Source: Pseudonocardia halophobica
Lineage (GTDB): Bacteria; Actinomycetota; Actinomycetes; Mycobacteriales; Pseudonocardiaceae
Assembly: GCF_027922425.1 (NCBI RefSeq)
Contig: NZ_BSFQ01000031.1
Coordinates: 25,749-89,748 of the forward strand
Direction of reading: 5' to 3'
DNA: 64,000 nucleotides
Part shown: one piece after another, positions 1 to 8,563 of the stretch
How positions within the stretch are numbered: the first letter of the stretch is position 1
Layout: each line of letters begins with the position of its first letter
Translations under genes and position numbers: made by a program
The notes under the pieces: generated by a model
What the model was told of the DNA's origin: nothing
The model's database searches: none
What the model saw: the letters and a program-made list of their open reading frames with translations, nothing else

Positions 1-33
1 GGTGCCACCGGTCGTGACCGAGTCGCCCGGCCC

Positions 34-51
34 CCGGCGGGTACCCGCCGG
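34..51. repeat. 18-bp perfect palindrome directly before a start codon
   Basis: CCGGCGGGTACCCGCCGG is a perfect palindrome ending two bases before the ATG at 54. It occupies the place where a Shine-Dalgarno sequence should be, and none is visible. It could be the terminator of a gene upstream of the window, an operator, or a hairpin limiting ribosome access. Confidence 0.5.
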
Positions 52-53
52 CC

Positions 54-1061
54 ATGACCTCCTTCGGCTACACCCTGATGACCGAGCAGCGCGGGCCCCG
101 TGAGCTCGTCGCCGACGCCGTCGCCGCCGAACGGGCCGGGTTCGACTTCGAGGTGATGAGCGACCACTACTTCCCGTGGCTCGACGAGATGGGCCACGCC
201 CCGTACGCGTGGAGCGTCCTCGGCGCCGTCGCGACCGCGACCGAGCGGGTCGGCCTCATGACCTACGTGACCTGCCCGATCATGCGGTACCACCCCGCCG
301 TCGTCGCGCAGAAGGCGGCGACGGTCGCCCTGCTGTCCGAGGGCCGGTTCACGCTGGGGCTGGGGTCCGGCGAGAACCTCAACGAGCACGTCGTGGGGCG
401 GGGCTGGCCGACGGCCGACGTCCGCCAGGAGATGCTCGACGAGGCCGTCACGATCATCCGCGAGCTGTTCGCCGGCGGTTACGTGACCTTCGAGGGGAAG
501 CACTTCCGCGTCGACTCGGCGAAGCTGTGGGACCTCCCGGAGGACGGCGTCCCGCTCGCGCTCGCGGTGTCCGGCGCCCAGTCGGTGAACCGGTACGCGC
601 CCGTGTCCGACGCGATGGTGGCCGTCGAGCCCGAGCCGGACCTGGTGCAGGGGTGGGACCGGGCCTCCGGTGCCGACCTGCCGAAGATCGGCCAGCAGCC
701 GATCAGCTGGGGCCCGGACCCGGACGCCGCCGTCGAGCGGGCGCACTCCCTGTTCCGCTGGTTCGCCGGCGGGTGGAAGGTCAACGCCGAGCTGCCCGGG
801 ACCGCCGGGTTCGCCGCGGCCACCCAGTTCGTGCGCAAGGAGGACGTGGCCTCGGCGATCGCCTGCGGGCCGGACGTCGCGGCGCACGTCGAGGCGGTCC
901 GCCCGTTCGTGGAGGCCGGGTTCACGCACGTCGCGCTGGTCGAGGTCGGCGGTGAGATGCAGCCGGACTTCCTCGAGTTCGCGCGCACCGAGCTGCTGCC
1001 GGCGCTGCGTGAGGAGTACGGCGAGGCGAAGGACCCCGCTATCGGCGTGCGAGCGCGCTGA
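54..1061 (+). CDS. Luciferase-like F420-dependent oxidoreductase, FGD-related family
   Basis: Predicted cytoplasmic TIM-barrel oxidoreductase of the luciferase-like superfamily. It resembles the actinobacterial family related to F420-dependent glucose-6-phosphate dehydrogenase. The N-terminus FGYTLMTEQ, the SDHYFPWLDE segment (about residues 36-45), the TYVTCP strand and LGLGSGENLNEHVVG (about residues 102-116) are typical of that family. The 335-residue length is usual. The start is chosen because the family N-terminus begins there, although no Shine-Dalgarno sequence is visible and a palindrome abuts the ATG. The 3' end overlaps the convergent HAD gene by 23 bp. Family membership is secure; F420 use and the substrate are inferred. 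Confidence 0.88.
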   Translation: MTSFGYTLMTEQRGPRELVADAVAAERAGFDFEVMSDHYFPWLDEMGHAPYAWSVLGAVATATERVGLMTYVTCPIMRYHPAVVAQKAATVALLSEGRFTLGLGSGENLNEHVVGRGWPTADVRQEMLDEAVTIIRELFAGGYVTFEGKHFRVDSAKLWDLPEDGVPLALAVSGAQSVNRYAPVSDAMVAVEPEPDLVQGWDRASGADLPKIGQQPISWGPDPDAAVERAHSLFRWFAGGWKVNAELPGTAGFAAATQFVRKEDVASAIACGPDVAAHVEAVRPFVEAGFTHVALVEVGGEMQPDFLEFARTELLPALREEYGEAKDPAIGVRAR

Positions 1062-1719
1062 CCAGGTGCTCGCGGAGCTCCGGGACGGACTCGAACACCT
1101 CCCGGGCGCCCGCCTCCCGCAGCTCGTCGACGGAGAAGCCGCCGGTCCGGATCGCGTAGCCCGCGTACCCGGCCCGGTGGGCAGCCTCGAAGTCCCACAC
1201 CGAGTCGCCGACGACGAGGGCGTCGCGGCCCTCGACCTTCTCCACCGCCACTCCGATCAGGTCGGGCTGGGGCTTGGTCTGCTCGACGTCCTCGCTGCTG
1301 GTCCAGGCGTGGGCGAGCTCGCGGCCGCCGAAGAGGTCGAGGTAGGCGTCGACGTGCTCGGGTTTGCCCGAGCTGGCCAGCACGACCTTCAGCCCGGCGT
1401 CGCGCAGCGCGGTGAGCAGCTCGCGCACCCCCTCGAAGGGCCGGATCTCCTCGAGCAGGGGCTGGAACTCCTCCGCCCACGCCTTGCGGGCGGCGTCGCC
1501 GTGCTCGGACTCGAACTCCTCCCCGGCGACGGCGGGGACCAGCTGGTCGCCGCCCATCCCGATCGCCCGGTGCAGCCGCCAGACCGGCAGCGTGACGTCG
1601 AACCGCCGGAACGCGCGGAACCAGGCCAGGGCGTGGTGGTAGTTCGTGTCGACGAGGGTGCCGTCGACGTCGAGCACGGCGGTGTCCACGGCGGTGTCCA
1701 CGGTGGTCTCGGGAGCCAT
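1039..1719 (-). CDS. HAD-superfamily hydrolase (phosphoglycolate phosphatase-like)
   Basis: A 226-residue HAD phosphatase. Motif I is DVDGTLVDTN near residue 18 (nucleophile is the first Asp), motif II is the LASSGKP segment, and motif III/IV is VVGDSVWDFEAAHRAG. An alpha-helical cap lies between motifs I and II, as in the phosphoglycolate phosphatase/beta-phosphoglucomutase subclass. The ATG at 1719 is followed by a short DTAVDTAV repeat before the fold begins. The gene lies 38 bp downstream of the ligase gene on the same strand and may be co-transcribed with it. The substrate is not predictable; phosphoglycolate would fit the distant glycolate genes but that is only speculation. Confidence 0.85.
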   Translation of the reverse strand: MAPETTVDTAVDTAVLDVDGTLVDTNYHHALAWFRAFRRFDVTLPVWRLHRAIGMGGDQLVPAVAGEEFESEHGDAARKAWAEEFQPLLEEIRPFEGVRELLTALRDAGLKVVLASSGKPEHVDAYLDLFGGRELAHAWTSSEDVEQTKPQPDLIGVAVEKVEGRDALVVGDSVWDFEAAHRAGYAGYAIRTGGFSVDELREAGAREVFESVPELREHLVSALARR

Positions 1720-1757
1720 GGGGGCCGGGTACCCGCGCGGCGCCCCGTGACTCGCGC

Positions 1758-2762
1758 TCACGCCGGGGGTTCCTCGCGCACGACCTCGCGGGGTTCCTTG
1801 TCGTCGCGCAGGCCGAGGTAGCGGGGATGCCGCAACCGGCCGTCGCGGGTCCACTCGGTGAACCCGATCTGCGCGACGAGCTCGGGCCGCAGCCAGTGCG
1901 TGCCCTTCTCCCGGACGGTGCCGGCGAAGGGCGAGCGGTCGGCCGCGAGCCCGTCGAAGCGCTCCCGGAGCCGGTGCAGAACGCGCCCGTCGAAGCCGGT
2001 GCCGACCTTGCCCGCGTAGTGCAGCCCGTCGCCGTCGTACACGCCGACGAGCAGCGCGCCGAAGCCCTGCCGCGAGCCCGTCGGGTCGGTCCACCCGCCG
2101 ACGACGAACTCCTGCTCGCGGACGCACTTGAACTTCAGCCAGTCGTCGGACCGCTTCCCGGGCCGGTACGCGGAGTCCGCGCGCTTGGCGATCAGCCCCT
2201 CCCACCCGCGGGCGCAGGTCTCGGCGAGGTACGCCTCGCCGTCGGTGTTGCGGTGGGTGGAGAAGCGGACCGGGTCGGCGAAGTCGACCGCCGCGCGCAG
2301 CAGCCGCTTGCGGGTGCGCAGGGGCAGGGCGGTGACGTCGCAGCCCGAGACGACCATGACGTCGAACAGGTAGACGAACACCGCCACGCCGGTGGCCCGG
2401 GCCCGGTCGGGGTCGTGCAGCCCGAGCCGCGCCTGGAGCTTCGAGAAGCTGGTCTGCGGGCCGTCGAAGGCCACGATCTCGCCGTCGGCGACGAGCGCCG
2501 GCCCGCGGCCCAGCGCCTCCGCGATCTCCGGGTAGGTGTCGGTCATCGACTTCTCGGAGCGGGACCAGATCGTGGTGCCGTCGCCGTCCCGGACGACCAC
2601 CGCCCGCACGCCGTCGAGCTTCCGCTCGTAGATCCACTCCGGGTCGGAGAAGTGGTCGGCGGTCAGCGTCGCGAGCATGGGGCCGACGAACCGGGCCTCG
2701 GCGGGCCGCAGCCCGGCCCGCTCGTCCGGGTCGAGCAGGTCGAGCGGATCGGTGGTGGCCAT
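1758..2762 (-). CDS. Stand-alone ATP-dependent DNA ligase (LigD ligase-domain type)
   Basis: ATP-dependent DNA ligase made of a nucleotidyltransferase domain and an OB-fold only. The adenylation motif ERKLDGVRA places the catalytic lysine at about residue 48. Motif III-like VADGEIVAFD, motif IV EGLIAKR and motif V WLKFKC follow in order, with an OB domain to residue 334. This matches the ligase domain of bacterial LigD but lacks the polymerase and 3'-phosphoesterase domains, so it is a LigD-lig/LigC-type enzyme that could act in end joining or repair. No ku gene is in the window. The ATG at 2762 begins 43 bp after the lysyltransferase gene on the same strand. Confidence 0.88.
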   Translation of the reverse strand: MATTDPLDLLDPDERAGLRPAEARFVGPMLATLTADHFSDPEWIYERKLDGVRAVVVRDGDGTTIWSRSEKSMTDTYPEIAEALGRGPALVADGEIVAFDGPQTSFSKLQARLGLHDPDRARATGVAVFVYLFDVMVVSGCDVTALPLRTRKRLLRAAVDFADPVRFSTHRNTDGEAYLAETCARGWEGLIAKRADSAYRPGKRSDDWLKFKCVREQEFVVGGWTDPTGSRQGFGALLVGVYDGDGLHYAGKVGTGFDGRVLHRLRERFDGLAADRSPFAGTVREKGTHWLRPELVAQIGFTEWTRDGRLRHPRYLGLRDDKEPREVVREEPPA

Positions 2763-2805
2763 GGCCGATGCCTACCGCCTCCCGGCGATCGGCGCACGTC
2801 CTCCG

Positions 2806-4563
2806 TCAGCGGCGCAGCATCCGCAGCAGCGCGGGCGGGCGGCCGCCGAACCCCTCCGCCTCGAGCATGGCGAGCAGCACCCTGGGCAGGTCCCGGACGG
2901 CCGGGAAGAGCAGGAAGCGGGGCACCCAGCAGGGCCGGAACTTGGCGTTGAACCGGTAGAGGCTCTCGATCTGCCACCACCGCGACGCGACGTGCAGGAT
3001 GCGCGCCCACAGCCGCGCGACCGGCCCGGCGCCCAGCCGCTGCCCGCGCTCGAGGGCGCCGCGGAACACCGCGAAGTTGAGCGAGACCCGGGCGATCCCG
3101 TTTCCGCCCGCCCACCGCACGACCTCGACGACGAGCTGCTCGGTGAGCCCGCCGTCCGCCGCCGGGTCGCGGCGCATGAGGTCGAGGGAGAGCCCGTCGC
3201 GGCCCCACGGCACGAACTGCAGCAGGGCGGCCGGGACGCCGTCGCGGTGCGCGACGGCCAGGACCGCCTCGCCGTCCGTGCCGTCGGCGGTGCGGGAGAG
3301 GGCCATGGAGAAGCCGCGCTCCTCGGCGTCGCCGCGCCAGCTGCGAGCCAGCCGGGCGAGCTCGGCCCGCTCCTCCGGGTCGATCTCCCGGAGCCGCCGG
3401 ACGCGGACCGTGAAGCCCGCCCGCTCGGCGCGCGCGACGGTCTGCCGCACGCCGCGCATGGTGCGGCCCTCGAGCGTGAACCCCGCCGTGTCCAGCACCG
3501 CCTCGTCGCCGAACTCCAGCACGGAGAACCCGGCCCGGGCCCACGCCGTCGCCCCGTCCTCGGAGCACGCCAGCACGGCCGGCACCCAGGCGTGGGCGAC
3601 CGCCCGGTCGAGGAACGCGGCGATCGCCGCGTTCCACTCGCCCTGCTCGCCGAGCGGGTCCCCGGAGGCCAGCGCGACCCCGGCCAGCACCCGGTAGGAC
3701 ACCGCGGCCCCGCCGCTCGGCGCGTAGACGACGGTGCGGTCGCGGCGCAGCGCGAAGTAGTCGAGCGAGTCCGGGTCGGGGCGGCGGGCGAGCATGGCCC
3801 GCAGCCGCGCCTCGTCGGCAGGCTCGAGGCGGGACTCGGGCTCGGGGGAGCGGAGCAGGAAGTACCCGGCGCCCAGCACCGCGAGCACACCGAAGGTCAG
3901 CCCGACGGTGGCGGTGAGGTCGTCGAGCCACATCCCGTGGGCGGTGAAGGCGACCGGGCCGGACACCCCGACCAGCGCGAGCAGCGCCTGGTCGAGCTGC
4001 GCCGAGGCCGAGGTGCCGGGGGCCAGCCGGTGCGGGTTCAGCGCGAGGAACAGCCACACCACGCCCACGCCCGCCACGGCGAACTGCACCAGCACCCGCG
4101 CCGCGCGGGTGACCCCGCCGGGATCGGAGCGGGCCGGGAACGACCGCCGCGTGACGACGAGCAGGCCCAGCAGCAGCGCCGTGACGGCGGCGGCCACCGC
4201 GGCGTGCCCGTGCGCCGGGCCGATCACCCGCGCGAGGTTGACGGCGGTGAGCGCCGCGGTGATCACCACGGCGAGCGCCCAGGCCCGCCGCTTGCGGCGG
4301 CGCAGCCCGGCGGCCAGAAGCAGCATCCCGACGCCCGCCACCACCGTGACGACGACCTGCCCGACCCCGACGATCTCCGGCAGGCCCACCGAGGCCCGGA
4401 ACGGCTCGCCGAGCATCCGGCGCGGTCCGGCGAGCAGCCCGCCCGCGAGGGCGAGGATCCCGACGACGCGCGAGGACCACACGACCAGCCCGACCGCGGT
4501 CGCCCCGGCCAGGGCGCGGGCGGGCACCCGCGGCAGCGTGCGGGCCGGGGCGGGACGGGTCAT
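2806..4563 (-). CDS. MprF-like phosphatidylglycerol lysyltransferase (DUF2156), no tRNA-synthetase domain
   Basis: Integral membrane protein of 585 residues. The first ~220 residues contain about six hydrophobic segments. The rest matches the DUF2156 (LPG synthetase) catalytic fold: FALRRD near the domain start, then ALASGDPLG and FLDRAVAHAW, and near the C-terminus SLYRFNAKFRPCWVPRF, typical of bacterial lysyl-phosphatidylglycerol synthases. These enzymes transfer an amino acid from charged tRNA to phosphatidylglycerol, lowering membrane charge and sensitivity to cationic peptides. Mycobacterial LysX fuses this module to a lysyl-tRNA synthetase; here that part is absent. I chose the ATG at 4563; an in-frame GTG at 4641 would add 26 residues. 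Which amino acid is transferred is unknown. Confidence 0.83.
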   Translation of the reverse strand: MTRPAPARTLPRVPARALAGATAVGLVVWSSRVVGILALAGGLLAGPRRMLGEPFRASVGLPEIVGVGQVVVTVVAGVGMLLLAAGLRRRKRRAWALAVVITAALTAVNLARVIGPAHGHAAVAAAVTALLLGLLVVTRRSFPARSDPGGVTRAARVLVQFAVAGVGVVWLFLALNPHRLAPGTSASAQLDQALLALVGVSGPVAFTAHGMWLDDLTATVGLTFGVLAVLGAGYFLLRSPEPESRLEPADEARLRAMLARRPDPDSLDYFALRRDRTVVYAPSGGAAVSYRVLAGVALASGDPLGEQGEWNAAIAAFLDRAVAHAWVPAVLACSEDGATAWARAGFSVLEFGDEAVLDTAGFTLEGRTMRGVRQTVARAERAGFTVRVRRLREIDPEERAELARLARSWRGDAEERGFSMALSRTADGTDGEAVLAVAHRDGVPAALLQFVPWGRDGLSLDLMRRDPAADGGLTEQLVVEVVRWAGGNGIARVSLNFAVFRGALERGQRLGAGPVARLWARILHVASRWWQIESLYRFNAKFRPCWVPRFLLFPAVRDLPRVLLAMLEAEGFGGRPPALLRMLRR

Positions 4564-4666
4564 CGCGCCCGCCCCGGCGTGCGGGACGCGATCGGCGCCG
4601 GTGCCATGGGGCGCACCATACGACCTCCCCACGGCGGGCACACCGGTCCCCGGACCCGGCCGCGCC

Positions 4667-5605
4667 TCAGCCGCGCGAGCCTGCGGGCACCGGCAGCGGG
4701 TCGAGGGGCGGCGGCACGGCCACCGCCGGCCGGCGGGCGGAGAGCAGGCCGACGCCGACGGCCGTCACGACCAGTCCGGCGAGGCCGAGGGCGAGGGTCA
4801 GCGGGGTGGTGCCGAAGGGCTCGCCGAGCACCAGCACGCCCATCGCACCGGCCGTCAGCGGGTCGAGGAGGGTGAGGACGGCGAGCGGGGCGCCCAGCCC
4901 GCCGCCGCGGTAGGCGTGCTGCGCGAGCGCGGTGCCGATCAGCGCGGCCGCGGCGGTCACGGCGATCCGCCCGAAGCCGAGGTGGCCGACCAGCAGGGTC
5001 TTGGTGGTCGCGGACGCGACGCCGAAGCACAGCGCGGCGCCCACGGCGTAGCAGACCGCGGCGCCGCGGGGCAGCCGGCGACCGCACAGCAGCCCGCCGG
5101 CCGCCGCGGCCGCGACCAGCGCCGCCAGCACGCCGACGACCGTCCAGAAGCCCAGGCCGGCGCCCGGCGGGGGCGGTGCGCCGTGCGGGCCGTGGTGCGG
5201 CACGGCGGCGAGCACCGCGGGCAGGCCCAGCGCCACGCACAGCACCCCGGCCCACGAACGCGGGGTGATCGCCGTGCGGTTCACCCGCGCTCCGAGCACG
5301 AGGGCGATCGCCAGGCAGGAGACCCCGATCGGTTGCACGACGACGAGCGGTCCCGCGGCCAGGGCGGCGACGTGGAGTGCCGCCCCGGTCAGCGTGGCAC
5401 CCACGGCCGCCCACCACAGCCGGCGGCGCAGCAGCCGGGCCATCAGGCCGAGCCCCGCCGCGGACTCCCGGGACGCCTCGCGCTCCTGCAGCACCGCGGA
5501 GATCGCGTAGAACACCGCCGAGGCGACCGCGAGCAGGATCGCGAGGGGGATCAGCACCTCCGCGAGGATACGGGCCGCGCCGGGGTGCACCGGGCCGCCC
5601 CGCAC
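4667..5605 (-). CDS. DMT-superfamily (EamA-like) transporter
   Basis: A 312-residue protein with about ten hydrophobic helices in two repeated halves, the layout of drug/metabolite transporters. The N-terminal half resembles actinobacterial DMT proteins with an AVLQEREA segment after helix 1 and VVQPIGVSCLAIAL in helix 4. A proline/glycine-rich loop (HHGPHGAPPPPGAG) separates the halves. The GTG at 5605 is the longest start; a second GTG at 5590 is possible. It is transcribed toward the lysyltransferase gene with a 103-bp gap. Substrate unknown. Confidence 0.8.
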   Translation of the reverse strand: MRGGPVHPGAARILAEVLIPLAILLAVASAVFYAISAVLQEREASRESAAGLGLMARLLRRRLWWAAVGATLTGAALHVAALAAGPLVVVQPIGVSCLAIALVLGARVNRTAITPRSWAGVLCVALGLPAVLAAVPHHGPHGAPPPPGAGLGFWTVVGVLAALVAAAAAGGLLCGRRLPRGAAVCYAVGAALCFGVASATTKTLLVGHLGFGRIAVTAAAALIGTALAQHAYRGGGLGAPLAVLTLLDPLTAGAMGVLVLGEPFGTTPLTLALGLAGLVVTAVGVGLLSARRPAVAVPPPLDPLPVPAGSRG

Positions 5606-5701
5606 GGGAATCGGCAGTTTCGATGAACCCGCCGCCGGGATCGTCCCGCCCCGCGCCCGGCCGTCCGCTTCGGGACGTGACCGGGATCGGGTGGCCGGGG
5701 A

Positions 5702-6733
5702 TCAGGCGGCCGCCGCGGGCCGCCAGCCGATCGCCGGCGCCAGCCGGGTCGCGATGTCGCCGAGGATCTGGACGTAGTCCTGCTGCGCGAAGCTGAACGG
5801 CAGCGCGAACACCACCTCGCGCACCGCCCGGAACCCGGCGTGCGCGTACAGCTGCGCGGCGATCTCCTCGGACGGGCCGACGAGGTCGCGGGCGAACAGC
5901 ATCCCGGCCGGGCCCTGCGGGGCGACCGTGCGCGGCAGCCGGGCCTCGGCGTAGGCCTCGTACTTCGCGCGCTGCTCCGGCGTGGCCGAGTCGGTGGGCA
6001 CGACCACGAGCCCCTGCGACACGCGGGCGGCCGCGCCGGCGGGGTGCGCCGCCCGGAACGCGTCGATGTGGCCGCGCTGGATCTCGGAGAAGTCGGTGCC
6101 GCCGCCGTCCCCGGCCCGGACCACGCTGCTGGTCAGGAAGTTCATCCCCTGCTCGCCGGCCCGCCGCGCCGAGCCGAGGCCGGCCGCGCCGTACCACACA
6201 CGGCCGCGCAGCCCGGGGGAGTGCGGTTCCACCCGGTCGGAGAAGACCTCGATGCCCTGCGTGCCGGAGAACGAGCTCGCGGTCTCGCCCGCGATCAGCC
6301 GCAGCAGCCGGGACACCCGCTCGGGGCTGAAGTCCTCCCGGTCCGCGGTGTCCGGGTACAGCGAGCCCTTGACGTCGTCGAAGTGCATCGGCGGCCCGAC
6401 GCTCACACCCGGGTTGAGCCGGCCGCCGGACAGGACGTCGACCGTCGCCAGGTCCTCGGCCAGCCGCAGCGGGTTCTCCCAGCCGAGCGGGATCACCGCC
6501 GTGCCCAGCTCGATGCGGCGGGTGCGCTGCGAGGCGGCGGCGAGCACCGCGACGGGCGAGGAGATGCCGTACTGCAGGTGGCGGTGGCGAACCCAGGCGC
6601 TGTCGAACCCGAGCTCCTCGCCCAGCTCGATCATGCGCAGGGTCGTCTCGTGGCCGGCACCCGGATCGGCGCCGTCGAACGAGCCGATCGTGAGGAATCC
6701 CAGCTTCTCCAGCGGTTCCGACGGCGCGGGCAT
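5702..6733 (-). CDS. Luciferase-like (LLM class) monooxygenase/oxidoreductase
   Basis: A 343-residue TIM-barrel flavin or F420 enzyme of the bacterial-luciferase superfamily. It shows the N-terminal LGFLTIGSFDG strand, ELGFDSAWVRHRHLQYGISSP (about residues 39-59), RIELGTAVIPLGWENPLRLAED and VDVLSGGRLNPGVSVG, the usual cofactor-cleft segments. It differs clearly from the first enzyme of the window and is closer to alkanal/nitroalkane monooxygenase-like members. ATG at 6733. Cofactor (FMN or F420) and substrate cannot be told from sequence. Confidence 0.82.
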   Translation of the reverse strand: MPAPSEPLEKLGFLTIGSFDGADPGAGHETTLRMIELGEELGFDSAWVRHRHLQYGISSPVAVLAAASQRTRRIELGTAVIPLGWENPLRLAEDLATVDVLSGGRLNPGVSVGPPMHFDDVKGSLYPDTADREDFSPERVSRLLRLIAGETASSFSGTQGIEVFSDRVEPHSPGLRGRVWYGAAGLGSARRAGEQGMNFLTSSVVRAGDGGGTDFSEIQRGHIDAFRAAHPAGAAARVSQGLVVVPTDSATPEQRAKYEAYAEARLPRTVAPQGPAGMLFARDLVGPSEEIAAQLYAHAGFRAVREVVFALPFSFAQQDYVQILGDIATRLAPAIGWRPAAAA

Positions 6734-6811
6734 GCGTCCATCATGATCCGCGGGCGCGCGCGGCGGGTGTGGGGGTGACGGGCGACTCCCGGTCGGTGAC
6801 CCGGACCGGGC

Positions 6812-7519
6812 TCAGGGACACATCCCGGGCCGGACGAGGTCGACGGCGAACCGGTCCCGCCACCGCTCCGGCCGCTCACGGGGCACGATCACCAGGCCGA
6901 CCTTCGGCTCGTCGTCCCCCGGCGGGTTCGCGTCGATCAGCTCCCGCACACGCTGTCCCACCCGCCGGTAGAACTCCAGCTGGAGGGTGCGCCCGAACAG
7001 TCTCCAGCCGAGCCGGAGGATCGGGTTGGGCACGGGACCGCGGCGGGAGTAGGCGTGGATCCAGAAGGTGACGCGCCCCGTCTCCGGGTCCTTGGCCACC
7101 TCGTAGCTCAGCCGGCCCTGCTCGAGGTGCCCGCACAGCGTCTGGTAGGTCCAGCCCCACACGCGCTTGCCGTCGCGGACCGTGTCGTAGGCGTCCGTGA
7201 CCCGGACCGGCATGAGGAAGCGCAGGAACAGGAACCGGCCCTCCAGCACCATGTCCCGGCCGAGCAGCGGGTCGTCGCGCCGGTAGATGCCCCGGAGGAT
7301 GCGGTCGTCGGTGAACTCGTAGTTGCGCACGATCCGGCAGGCGCGTTCGAAGGGCCCGTCGCGCTCGGGCGGACCCGGGGCCTCGGTGCCGAGCTCGGCG
7401 TAGCCGGAGTCGACGTGCCAGTGCGGGTCGTCCGTCGTGGTGGGCGCTTCGTCCTCGGCGTAGTTCACGTCGAGGCCGGCGAGGTGGACGACCTCCGCCT
7501 CCAGCGCCGCGCGGTTCAG
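6812..7519 (-). CDS. DUF1990-family protein, probable CTG start
   Basis: The region from about residue 70 to 200 carries the DUF1990 hallmarks: RIVRNYEF, a WGWTYQTLCGHLEQG segment, then GRVTFWIHAYSR. Function unknown; the fold is START-like in related plant and actinobacterial proteins. The frame stays open upstream but offers no ATG or GTG near the conserved part. A CTG at 7519 overlaps the TGA of the preceding small gene (CTGA) and has a strong GAGGAG five bases before it, giving 235 residues. An in-frame GTG near 7640 lies inside the upstream gene and has no such site. Domain call good, start call tentative. Confidence 0.68.
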   Translation of the reverse strand: MNRAALEAEVVHLAGLDVNYAEDEAPTTTDDPHWHVDSGYAELGTEAPGPPERDGPFERACRIVRNYEFTDDRILRGIYRRDDPLLGRDMVLEGRFLFLRFLMPVRVTDAYDTVRDGKRVWGWTYQTLCGHLEQGRLSYEVAKDPETGRVTFWIHAYSRRGPVPNPILRLGWRLFGRTLQLEFYRRVGQRVRELIDANPPGDDEPKVGLVIVPRERPERWRDRFAVDLVRPGMCP

Positions 7520-7737
7520 CGGGACTCCTCGCGCCGCACCGACTCGCTGATCAACCAGAAGGTCGGCGGCCAGAGCCCGACGAACAGGGCGCGTCGCTCG
7601 GCGTTGCCCCGTTCCTCCTGGTCGACCGTCTTCGCCCGCATCCACAGCCCGATGCAGAGCGCGATGCAGCCCAGCGACACGCTCTGCAGGTGGATCGCGC
7701 GTACGCCCACGCGCCGGAGGATCGTCCCGATGGTCAC
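7516..7737 (-). CDS. Small two-helix membrane protein, unknown
   Basis: About 73 residues from a GTG at 7737. There are two hydrophobic stretches, SVSLGCIALCIGLW and ALFVGLWPPTFWLI, with a charged KTVDQEERGNAERR loop between them. The last codon region carries the Shine-Dalgarno sequence for the DUF1990 gene, and the stop overlaps that gene's start, implying translational coupling. No family recognised. The start is weakly supported; the frame extends to 7866 but that would overlap the divergent gene's 5' end. Confidence 0.5.
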   Translation of the reverse strand: MTIGTILRRVGVRAIHLQSVSLGCIALCIGLWMRAKTVDQEERGNAERRALFVGLWPPTFWLISESVRREESR

Positions 7738-7774
7738 GCGGCATGGGTTCCCGCTCGTCGGGTACTCACACTCG

Positions 7775-8563
7775 ATGCTCCGTTCCCATGCCCACCGGCC
7801 GGCGACGGGCTCGCGACGGTCCCGCCGGGTCGGCGCGGTCGTCCGCTGGCCCGTCGGCGTCGGCATCGTCGCGTGGCGCTACCTCTGGCGGACGACGGTC
7901 ACCCACCGCATCGAGGAGCCGGGGGACGACTCCGACCTGCCGAAGCCGCTGCCGGCGGAGGTGTGCGACGACCGCGTCCAGCACGTCGAGGACGGCCACG
8001 GGGACCTGCTGCACCGCACCTACTCGGTGCGCATCGGCGGCGGCGAGCGCACCCCGGAGCAGCTGCTCATGCTGCTCGCGGCGGATCCCAACGCCTGGTC
8101 GCCGTCGGGGATGGCGGTGTTCCGGCGGACGCGGGGCACGGACGGCGCCATGACGGTGGGCGACGAGTTCCTCATCCGGCTGCCCGGGCCGTGGGACGGG
8201 CCGGTCCGCGTCGTCGGGTCCGGGCCGCGGCACTTCCGCCTCGCGACACTGGACGGGCACCTGGAGGCCGGGCAGATCGAGTTCCGCACCGAGGAGGCGG
8301 GGGAGGACGTCCGCTTCGTCGTCGAGTCCTGGGCCCGCCCGGGCGACCGGCTCTCGCACCTGCTGTACGACCAGGTGCTGATCGCCAAGGAGGTGCAGCT
8401 CGTGATGTGGACGCACGCGTGCCTGCGCGCGGCACGCCTGGCCGGCGGGCGCCCCCGCGGCGGCCTCACCGTGCGCACCCGGCGGCTCCGGGTGGACGGG
8501 GACGGGACGCCCACGACACGCTCGGGCGACACGGATCGGACGGATTCCCCGGGACAGGTGTAG
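7775..8563 (+). CDS. DUF1990-family protein with basic N-terminal extension
   Basis: A 262-residue protein. After an arginine-rich N-terminus and one hydrophobic stretch (VGAVVRWPVGVGIVAWRYLW, possibly a membrane anchor), the body carries RTYSVRI, FRLATLDGHLEAGQIEF and VRFVVESWARPGDRL, matching the DUF1990 pattern (T-L-x-G-H-x-E-x-G, then an aromatic strand ending S-x-x-R). It is divergent from the small membrane gene and the other DUF1990 gene, with only 37 bp between starts. Unknown function; the pair may form a two-component envelope or lipid-related module, which is inference. ATG at 7775 chosen because upstream in-frame codons run into the divergent genes. Confidence 0.7.
   Translation: MLRSHAHRPATGSRRSRRVGAVVRWPVGVGIVAWRYLWRTTVTHRIEEPGDDSDLPKPLPAEVCDDRVQHVEDGHGDLLHRTYSVRIGGGERTPEQLLMLLAADPNAWSPSGMAVFRRTRGTDGAMTVGDEFLIRLPGPWDGPVRVVGSGPRHFRLATLDGHLEAGQIEFRTEEAGEDVRFVVESWARPGDRLSHLLYDQVLIAKEVQLVMWTHACLRAARLAGGRPRGGLTVRTRRLRVDGDGTPTTRSGDTDRTDSPGQV

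Noticed and set aside
16..53. Upstream GTG or ATG extension of the first gene
   Set aside because: No in-frame start precedes the family-conserved N-terminus within the window, and the palindrome occupies the space.
2677..4875. Large Arg/Gly/His/Pro-rich open frames antisense to the ligase and lysyltransferase genes
   Set aside because: Composition is that of out-of-frame reading of high-GC coding DNA; the minus-strand genes in the same place have clear domains.
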